Origin: Bordetella parapertussis
Lineage (GTDB): Bacteria > Pseudomonadota > Gammaproteobacteria > Burkholderiales > Burkholderiaceae_C
Direction: 5' to 3'
Assembly: GCA_945882755.1 (NCBI GenBank)
Contig: CAMCWS010000017.1
Coordinates: 1 to 27,121 of the forward strand
Length of the DNA: 27,121 bases
Part shown: piece by piece, positions 21,482 to 27,121 of the stretch
How the letters are laid out: every line of letters starts with the position of its first letter
Numbering within the stretch: the first letter of the stretch is position 1
The notes under the pieces: generated by a model
The model's database searches: none
What the model was told of the DNA's origin: nothing
The model's input: the letters and a program-made list of their open reading frames with translations, nothing else
Made by a program: the position numbers and the translations under genes

Positions 21482-22471
21482 TTACGGCTTGAGGTATTCC
21501 TTCAAAATGCCCGCACCCACGGTGTACTTGGGGTCCACAAAGTTACCCAAACGCACCTTGCCGCACTGGCTGAGCATCATGTAAGCGTCCCATCGGTCAA
21601 AACCAAACTCGGCTTCCATCCACAAAACCAAGTCTTTGTAAGCAATGCGGGTGGCGTCTTCCAAAGGCCGCGCACTGCCTATGGTCATGATCATCTCTTC
21701 GGTTTCCAAACGCGGCCAATTGATGGCCCAGTTTTTAATCAGGTCCACTTGGATGGTGGTGGTACTTTGAAACTCCACCGCCGTGCCACACACCTCGCCG
21801 TCGCCTTGACAAGCATGGGCGTCGCCAATGAACACCCTTGCGCCATCGGTGCAGACAGGTAAATAGGTGATGCTGCCTGGCCCCATATCGGGCAAATCCA
21901 TATTGCCGCCGTGGGTGTCGGGCGTCAAGGTGTTGATGGAGTCGAGCATGGGCGAGCAACTCAAGGTGCCAATGTGCGGTTTGTAAGGCAAGGTGACCCG
22001 CTTGCTCCAGTACACGCCTTTTTCATCCACATCGATCTTGCGAACAATCTCGGGCAAAGGTTGCGTCAGCAGAGAGGTGAACATGGTCGCACTCAAAGCG
22101 CCGAACTCGGGGATCATGGCGCAGGTACCGCGTGGATTGGGGCCACGAGGTGCTATCGATTCGATGTACACCGCGATCACATCGCCAGGCTGAGCGCCTT
22201 CGACCATGATGGGGCCGTTTTGCGGATTGACAAACGGCATGGTCAGCACTTTGGAGGGCAGGTCTTGCTCGGTTTTGACCTTGCCTTCAAAGGCGTCGCG
22301 GGTTTCCACAATGATGCGGTCGCCAGGCTTGACACTCAACACCGGCTGCGAATACGGGCCAATGGTGTAGTGGTAATTACCTTGCTTGGCTTCGGTCAGC
22401 TCGTGGGTAACGGCTTGACGACCTTGGGCCACGCCGCGTTGGCGCATGATGGATTGTTCTAACCATGACAT
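21482..22471 (-). CDS. Acetamidase/formamidase (FmdA/AmdA family)
   Basis: Cytoplasmic amide hydrolase (329 aa) predicted to release ammonia from formamide or acetamide-type substrates. The start MSWLEQSIM at 22471 is chosen because AAAGGAG precedes it at proper spacing; an ATG upstream would overlap the amidase gene and add unrelated residues. Diagnostic motifs are PHIGTLSCSPMLD, TPDTHGGNMDLPDMGPGS and GDAHACQGDGEVCGTAVEF, which carry the His, Asp and Glu residues of the metal-dependent family. The length is somewhat below the 400-residue fungal-type enzymes but normal for shorter bacterial members. It is the second gene of a two-gene operon, 17 nt after the amidase stop, so it may act on the product of the same pathway. 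The exact substrate is unknown. Confidence 0.9.
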   Translation of the reverse strand: MSWLEQSIMRQRGVAQGRQAVTHELTEAKQGNYHYTIGPYSQPVLSVKPGDRIIVETRDAFEGKVKTEQDLPSKVLTMPFVNPQNGPIMVEGAQPGDVIAVYIESIAPRGPNPRGTCAMIPEFGALSATMFTSLLTQPLPEIVRKIDVDEKGVYWSKRVTLPYKPHIGTLSCSPMLDSINTLTPDTHGGNMDLPDMGPGSITYLPVCTDGARVFIGDAHACQGDGEVCGTAVEFQSTTTIQVDLIKNWAINWPRLETEEMIMTIGSARPLEDATRIAYKDLVLWMEAEFGFDRWDAYMMLSQCGKVRLGNFVDPKYTVGAGILKEYLKP

Positions 22472-22488
22472 AGAGATACTCCTTTGAA

Positions 22489-23889
22489 TCAAACTTGGGG
22501 GTGGTGGCGGTGCCAATCGGTGGCTTGCTGAAACGCCCAACCAGCGCGGATGATCATCTCTTCTTCGAAATGACGTCCCACAAACTGGCAACCAATCGGC
22601 ATACCTTGGGGCGTGAAACCTGCGGGCAGTGTGATGGTGGGCTGACCTGTCATGTCAAATGGGCAGGTGAATTTCAACAAAGCGCTGAGCAGCTCGGCAT
22701 CGGTGGCCAATTTGCTCATGCGCTCCCAGCTTGGCGCGGCAATGCCGGTGGTGGGAATCAGCAGCAAATCGATGTCTTGGAACAAGGTGTCTACGCGGCC
22801 TCTGAAGTCGTGGCGGCGCAAAATGATTTTTTGGTAATCCATACCGCTCAAGGCGTGACCAAGGTCAATCAACCCCGCCAAGCCAGCGCCGTACTCTGAC
22901 TTGCGAGAGGGGTAAGTGGCCTCATGCGCCACCGCCGTCTCGGCGCCGCACAAGGGAAACCAGTCGTCAATGGCGTGTTGTGGGTCGGGAAACTTCACTT
23001 CCTTGACGATGGCGCCTTGCGCTTTGGCGACCTCGATCATGGCCATGAACGCTTGCTTGCTGGGCTCGTCAATGCCTTCCAAGCTCCACTTCAAATCGAT
23101 ACCGACGCGTACCCCTTTGAGGCCCTTGTTCATGCTGGCCAAGTAATCGGGTACGGGCAACAAACTGGCGGTGGGGTCTTTGGCATCTGCACCTGCAATC
23201 ACACCCAAGATGGCGGCGGCATCCGCCGCACTGCGGGTCATGGGTCCCAAGTGGTCAAGCGTCGCGGCCAACTCGAAAGCGCCGAAGCGGCTGACCCGTC
23301 CCCAAGTGGGTTTGATGCCGGTGATGCCATTGGCGGCACACGGAAAACGGATCGAGCCGCCAGTGTCTGAGCCCAAGGAGCCGTAGCAAAGACCCGCGGC
23401 GGTGGCCACGCCCGAGCCGCTGGAGGATGCGCCTGGCCACTGCCCCGCTCCCCAAGGGTTGACGGGTGGCGTGATGTTGGGGTGGTGGTCGGCGTATGCG
23501 CCTTCGGTCAGTTGCAACTTGCCCAAAATGACCGCGCCCGCTTCGCGCAGTTTGCGCACCACCGTGCCGTCTTCTGTGGGAATGTTGTTGGCGTGGATGG
23601 TCATGCCAGCGGCCGTCTTGGTGCCAGCTGTCCAACACAGGTCTTTCACTGCGATGGGCACACCATGCAAAGGTCCTTTGATTTGTCCTGCACCAATGGC
23701 TTTGTCTGCCGCTTGTGCATCAGCCAACGCATGGTCGGCCATGACGGTGGCGTAGCTCTTCAAGCTGGGGTCAAGCTGCGCAATGCGAGCCAGCTGCGCT
23801 TGGGTGGCCTCGACCGAGGAAATTTGGCGGGATTGGATCTGCTTGGAAATATCGAGCAGTTCTGCGTAATGTGCTTGTTCTTGACTCAT
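22489..23889 (-). CDS. Amidase-signature family amidase
   Basis: Serine amidase of the amidase signature family (466 aa). The ATG at 23889 is preferred to one 27 nt upstream because AAGGGG precedes it. The Ser-cisSer-Lys triad is visible: K82 in GVPIAVKDLCWTAG, cis-S155 in WPGASSSGSG and nucleophile S179 in GSDTGGSIRFPCAANG, followed by GIKPTWGRVSRFGAFE and DHLGPMTRSAADAA. It is not GatA-like in context, since no gatB or gatC is adjacent. The C-terminal GFTPQGMPIGCQFVGRHFEE is standard for family members that hydrolyse small or exogenous amides. The acetamidase/formamidase gene follows 17 nt downstream in the same operon, pointing to amide nitrogen use. Confidence 0.92.
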   Translation of the reverse strand: MSQEQAHYAELLDISKQIQSRQISSVEATQAQLARIAQLDPSLKSYATVMADHALADAQAADKAIGAGQIKGPLHGVPIAVKDLCWTAGTKTAAGMTIHANNIPTEDGTVVRKLREAGAVILGKLQLTEGAYADHHPNITPPVNPWGAGQWPGASSSGSGVATAAGLCYGSLGSDTGGSIRFPCAANGITGIKPTWGRVSRFGAFELAATLDHLGPMTRSAADAAAILGVIAGADAKDPTASLLPVPDYLASMNKGLKGVRVGIDLKWSLEGIDEPSKQAFMAMIEVAKAQGAIVKEVKFPDPQHAIDDWFPLCGAETAVAHEATYPSRKSEYGAGLAGLIDLGHALSGMDYQKIILRRHDFRGRVDTLFQDIDLLLIPTTGIAAPSWERMSKLATDAELLSALLKFTCPFDMTGQPTITLPAGFTPQGMPIGCQFVGRHFEEEMIIRAGWAFQQATDWHRHHPQV

Positions 23890-23972
23890 TGGCTTCCCCT
23901 TAATGGTGAAGCCCATTGTGCTTTAAGCGCACATGACTTGTCTATAAATAATTTTCCAATTCAAGTAAATTC

Positions 23973-24061
23973 GCGAGGGTTGGTCCGCCCCAGCTTGTCA
24001 TCGCGAGGGGTATTTGTCCGCCTCATCTTGTCATCGCGAGGCGCGTAGCGCCGTAGCGATC
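23973..24061. repeat. Imperfect tandem repeat ending in an ATCGC/GCGAT palindromic repeat
   Basis: Two related units of 30 and 33 bp (23973-24002 and 24003-24035) each start GCGAGG and end CTTGTCATC. They lead into a palindromic repeat at 24030-24061 (GTCATCGCGAGGCGCGTAG and CGCCGTAGCGATC) of the compensatory C-G variant. They fill part of the divergent gap 23890-24123 between the amidase and cyclase genes; no other gene is seen there. Confidence 0.85.
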
Positions 24062-24123
24062 AAGCCATAATGCCCTTTCTCTCCACATGACCAGCCCGTC
24101 ATGCACCGACTTGAGGCACTCCC

Positions 24124-25185
24124 ATGAGCACATCCCGACGCTGGAAACACCGCCCCGAAGGCTCAACTTGGGGCGACTTTGGCCCCGATGACCAGTTCGG
24201 CCGCATGAACTTGCTCACCCCCGCCAAGGTCTTGCAAGGTGTTGCCGAGGTCAAACATGGCTTGAGCTTTAACCTGAGCTTGCCCTTGGACTTCCCCGGC
24301 GGCTCGGTGCTCAACCCCCGCCGCAGCCCGCCTGTGCTGCGCCCCACGGTGCGAAACGGCAAACCGAATATGAACTATCAAATGTGGTGCGACGACCCCT
24401 TGTGTACCGATGTGATAAGTGACGATTTGGTCATCATGCATTTGCAGTACAGCACGCAATGGGACAGTTTGGCGCATGCAGGCTCCATGTTCGACGCTGA
24501 TGGCGATGGCGTACCCGAAGCGCTGTATTACAACGGCTTTCGCGCAGGTACCGATGTCATTGGCCCCGACCACAACGAGGGGGCCGGTATTTTTGATTTC
24601 ATCAAAGTGCCGCGTGAATCCACCTCGTATGCCAAAGCTTTGGGTATCGAAAAAATGGCCGAGCGCTGTGTGCAAGGTCGTGCGGTGATGATCGACTTAC
24701 ACGCCCATTTGGGCAACACCGGTGCAGTGGTGGGCTACGACATGCTGATGGACATCATGGCCAAAGACAAGGTGGTGGTCGAACAAGGTGACATGGTGTG
24801 TTTGCACACCGGCTTTGGCGAGGTGCTCTTGGGCATGAACAAACAGCCCGATGCTGCGGTTTTAGAAAAAAGTGGCTCCAGCCTTGATGGACGCGACGAG
24901 CGCTTAAAGCAATGGATCACCGACAGTGGCTTGATCGCCCTGATTGCCGACAACTACGCGGTAGAAACTTATCCTGCCCTGCCCCATGCGGGGGCTTGCG
25001 CGGCTCTTCCCCTGCATGAACATTGTTTGTTCAAACTTGGGGTTCACTTGGGCGAGTTATGGCACCTAACACCTTTGGCCAACTGGTTGCGAGCCAACGG
25101 GCGTTCAAGGTTTTTATTGACCGCACCGCCCCTGCGTTTACCAGGGGCGATTGGCTCACCCGCAGCGCCTATCGCCACGGTCTGA
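24124..25185 (+). CDS. Cyclase-family metal-dependent hydrolase
   Basis: Member of the cyclase family (PF04199 type, related to kynurenine formamidase), 353 aa. Members use a divalent metal to open or hydrolyse amide, lactone or imide bonds. Visible signatures are WGDFGPDDQFGRMNLLTP near the N-terminus, the metal-site motif TQWDSLAH (about 111-118), GRAVMIDLHAHLG and LIADNYAVETYP with a later HEHCLFKLGVHLGELWHL. This is the long variant of the family rather than the 200-residue KynB form. It is divergent from the amidase/acetamidase pair, so it could belong to the same amide or cyclic-amide degradation route; that link is inference. Two aspects cannot be set from sequence: substrate and regulator. 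Confidence 0.88.
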   Translation: MSTSRRWKHRPEGSTWGDFGPDDQFGRMNLLTPAKVLQGVAEVKHGLSFNLSLPLDFPGGSVLNPRRSPPVLRPTVRNGKPNMNYQMWCDDPLCTDVISDDLVIMHLQYSTQWDSLAHAGSMFDADGDGVPEALYYNGFRAGTDVIGPDHNEGAGIFDFIKVPRESTSYAKALGIEKMAERCVQGRAVMIDLHAHLGNTGAVVGYDMLMDIMAKDKVVVEQGDMVCLHTGFGEVLLGMNKQPDAAVLEKSGSSLDGRDERLKQWITDSGLIALIADNYAVETYPALPHAGACAALPLHEHCLFKLGVHLGELWHLTPLANWLRANGRSRFLLTAPPLRLPGAIGSPAAPIATV

Positions 25186-25200
25186 ACGCTTGGCCGCTCT

Positions 25201-25623
25201 TTAAGTGGCGCAAACTTTTCTGATCAAGGCCTCAAAGAAGGATTTGGGCTGAGGTGTATACCAGCGGAAATAACGTTTTTCGGGGTCTGAAGATTCGGCG
25301 CCTTGGGTGATATTGCCGTTGCCCATGCGCCCATCAAAGTCGGTGAACTTGATTTGGCGCTGACGGTAAGTCAGGCATTGCACATGACGCACAGAAATAC
25401 GTGAACTGGTGAGGTAGGCACAGCTGTCGCCTTTGCAGGCTTCTTTTTTGCCGGTGGGGTAGTCAGACATGGTGGTGACTTGTTTCATGCCATCGACATC
25501 GCTGATGCTTGCCAAGTCGATGTAATGGTTTTCACCAAACTCAGCATCTTGCATGATGGGTGTCCACTCCGCATGGGCGGCCGCTGACAAGGCAAACAAA
25601 CTCAATACCAAAAATCGTTTCAT
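25201..25623 (-). CDS. Surface-adhesin protein E-like secreted protein
   Basis: Small exported protein of 140 aa. The ATG at 25623 follows GGAGTGCTAT and gives a clean signal peptide ending at AHA18; an ATG 42 nt upstream is rejected because it precedes the signal. The mature sequence EWTPIMQDAEFGENHYIDLA, the central VTTMSDYP strand, the CLTYRQRQIKFTDFDGRMG segment and the WYTPQPKSFFEALIRKVC ending match the layout of the surface-adhesin E domain (PF16747 type). C76, C81, C96 and C138 could form disulphides. It converges with the cyclase gene with 15 nt between stops and lies 48 nt downstream of the FadB-like gene. The function in such proteins is mostly unknown despite the domain name. Confidence 0.75.
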   Translation of the reverse strand: MKRFLVLSLFALSAAAHAEWTPIMQDAEFGENHYIDLASISDVDGMKQVTTMSDYPTGKKEACKGDSCAYLTSSRISVRHVQCLTYRQRQIKFTDFDGRMGNGNITQGAESSDPEKRYFRWYTPQPKSFFEALIRKVCAT

Positions 25624-25671
25624 ATAGCACTCCAGTGGAGGGTCATTGTAGGCAGCTTCAACCATAACCTT

Positions 25672-27121
25672 TCAAGGTTGATGTTTCTTCAGGCAATCCA
25701 TCACTGCTGGGCTTAATTCAAAACCTTGGCCGTGCTGCTGGGCTAACAGGCGGCAGTTGTTGACAAAGTTATCTAAACCTTCTGAGAAAACAAACTGCAA
25801 TGCGCCCCCTGTCCATGCGGGAAAGCCAATCCCAAACATAGAACCGATATTGGCATCATGTGCAGAGGTCAGCACGTTTTCTTGCAAGCAGCGGGCCGTC
25901 TCCACCGCTTGGCGGTAGAGCAGTCGCTGCTTGATGCGCAGTTGCAGCGCTTGCGGGTCATCCGGCAAAGGTTTTTCAAAATGCAGCTTCAACCCAGACC
26001 ACAAGCGCTTGGGGCTGTCTGTGGGGTAGTCATAAAACCCACCACCCGCAGCACGACCTAAGCGTTTGTGTTCATTCACCATGTGCTCCACCATTTGCTC
26101 GCCCACACTGGTGTTATAGGTCTTGCCTTCAGCTGCAAAGTCGGCACGGGTTTGTTCAATCACATGAACCGACAGCGACAACGAGGTTTCATCCAGCACA
26201 GCCAGCGGACCCACCGGCATGCCCGCAGCCAAGGCAGCGTGTTCGATCAAGGCCGCAGGAATGCCCTCGCCCAACATGGCCGCACCTTCCATTACATAGG
26301 TGCCAAACACACGGCTGGTGAAAAACCCCCGTGAGTCATTCACCACGATGGGTGTTTTGCCAATCGCCAAGACATAGTCGTAGGCACGTGCCAAAGTTTC
26401 ATCGTCGGTTTGTGCGCCTTTGATGATTTCCACCAAGCGCATTTTGTCTACCGGCGAAAAGAAATGCAGACCGACAAATTTTGCAGGCCTGACGCTGGCT
26501 TTGGCCAAACCACTGATGGGCAAAGTGGAGGTGTTCGTGGCAAACACACCTGCTGCATTCATCACCGCTTCAGCTTCTTGGGTAACTTGCGCTTTGAGGC
26601 TGCGGTTCTCAAACACCGCTTCAATCACCAAATCGCAGTCATGCAGATCGCTGACCTTGTCGGTGGCGTGAATCAAGGGCAGTGCTTGCGCTTGCTGGGC
26701 CTTTTTCAAATCGACATCCAGAAGTACACAGGGAATGCTTTTCTTGGCAGAGGCCAGCGCAATACCTGCGCCCATCATGCCGGCACCCAAGATGCCTACT
26801 TTGGCGGGTTTCCAAGGCGCAAAACCACGGGGCCGCGATTGCCCCGCTTTGATGGCGTTTAGGTTGAAGAAGAACGCCGTGATCATGTTCTTGGTGGTTT
26901 GACTCACCATCAACTTGGCCAGTTTGCGGCTCTCGATGCGGGTAGCGGTGTCGTAATCGACTTGTGCCCCTTCGACCATGCTCTCCAAAATCGCTTGAGG
27001 TGCGGGGTACAAGCCATGGGCTTTCTTAAAGAGCATGGCGGTTGCCACAGCAAAACCATTGGCCAAGGCAGGGCTGTTGATACTGCCGCCGGGCATTTTG
27101 TAGCCCTTGCGATCCCAAGGC
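25672..27121 (-). CDS. FadB/FadJ-like 3-hydroxyacyl-CoA dehydrogenase, N-terminal part beyond window
   Basis: Multifunctional beta-oxidation protein, about 483 C-terminal residues visible; the enoyl-CoA hydratase domain lies mostly beyond the right edge. The visible part begins in the hydratase tail (PWDRKGYKMPGG), passes through a linker helix and enters the NAD-binding domain with GILGAGMMGAGIALASAKKS. The catalytic-domain motifs FATNTSTLPISGLA and GLHFFSPVDKMRLVEIIKG are intact, as is GPLAVLDETSLSLSVHVIEQ in the helical C-terminal domain, followed by a second such domain (YDYPTDSPKRLW, SMFGIGFPAWTGGALQF). Oddly, between LLDVD and LIHATDK there are only about 11 residues, where relatives carry about 30 or more. 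It fits functionally with the ETF/acyl-CoA dehydrogenase operon at the left end. Confidence 0.92.
   Translation of the reverse strand, partial: PWDRKGYKMPGGSINSPALANGFAVATAMLFKKAHGLYPAPQAILESMVEGAQVDYDTATRIESRKLAKLMVSQTTKNMITAFFFNLNAIKAGQSRPRGFAPWKPAKVGILGAGMMGAGIALASAKKSIPCVLLDVDLKKAQQAQALPLIHATDKVSDLHDCDLVIEAVFENRSLKAQVTQEAEAVMNAAGVFATNTSTLPISGLAKASVRPAKFVGLHFFSPVDKMRLVEIIKGAQTDDETLARAYDYVLAIGKTPIVVNDSRGFFTSRVFGTYVMEGAAMLGEGIPAALIEHAALAAGMPVGPLAVLDETSLSLSVHVIEQTRADFAAEGKTYNTSVGEQMVEHMVNEHKRLGRAAGGGFYDYPTDSPKRLWSGLKLHFEKPLPDDPQALQLRIKQRLLYRQAVETARCLQENVLTSAHDANIGSMFGIGFPAWTGGALQFVFSEGLDNFVNNCRLLAQQHGQGFELSPAVMDCLKKHQP

Noticed and set aside
22472..22591. Longer N-terminus for the acetamidase/formamidase
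   Set aside because: The added 40 residues overlap the amidase 3' end and do not resemble the family, while a good ribosome site precedes the ATG at 22471.

Overview
The window looks like a chromosomal segment of a betaproteobacterium of the order Burkholderiales, most likely a Comamonadaceae-type freshwater organism. This rests on an etfB-etfA-acyl-CoA dehydrogenase operon, an AKP-rich MltB, a MatB-like ligase, lgt and ilvD in one neighbourhood, and moderate GC. Taxonomy is an inference from protein style only.

Layout. 1-2888 (minus strand): beta-oxidation electron-transfer operon etfB-etfA-acyl-CoA dehydrogenase, the last gene cut by the window edge. 3007-5464: a divergent pair, an MscS-type channel (-) and lytic transglycosylase MltB (+). 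5485-6159 (-): an orphan chaperone-usher pilin. 6357-9112: repeat-rich DNA carrying matB (-) and lgt (-). 9342-18678 (+): a complete chaperone-usher fimbrial locus with three full-size pilins, a minor pilin, a half-length pilin-like protein, a PapD-type chaperone, an unusually long usher, an unrecognised secreted protein and a two-domain tip adhesin. 18914-20925 (+): ilvD and a small cytochrome c. 20934-21455: a dense field of palindromic repeats. 21482-23889 (-): acetamidase/formamidase and an amidase-signature enzyme, followed by a cyclase-family hydrolase (+), a surface-adhesin E-like protein (-), and the C-terminal two thirds of a FadB/FadJ-like multifunctional protein (-).

How it works together. 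Fimbrial subunits would be exported by Sec, captured by the chaperone and assembled at the usher, with the last gene as the tip adhesin. Several pilins have their own AT-rich promoter sharing the octamer TAGTATTC. Strong intergenic hairpins separate the pilin genes from one another and from the assembly genes, a layout suited to unequal subunit expression. The flanking blocks are ordinary metabolism (fatty acid oxidation, lipoprotein maturation, branched-chain amino acid synthesis, amide hydrolysis).

Most noteworthy: (1) a palindromic repeat family of at least 14 copies (CGTCATNGCGAG ... GAAGCN'ATC) in which the paired position N-N' occurs as T-A, C-G and G-C, which is covariation evidence for a selected hairpin. 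One copy lies in frame inside matB, and others form the 3' ends of matB and lgt. (2) The usher has about 135 extra N-terminal residues that look like a second plug/Ig-like module. (3) An unrecognised five-cysteine secreted protein lies between usher and adhesin. (4) A perfect 15-bp stem covers the chaperone start codon. (5) The FadB-like protein lacks about 22 residues in the helix region after beta-2 of its Rossmann domain. No RNA genes, insertion-sequence transposases or CRISPR arrays were recognised.
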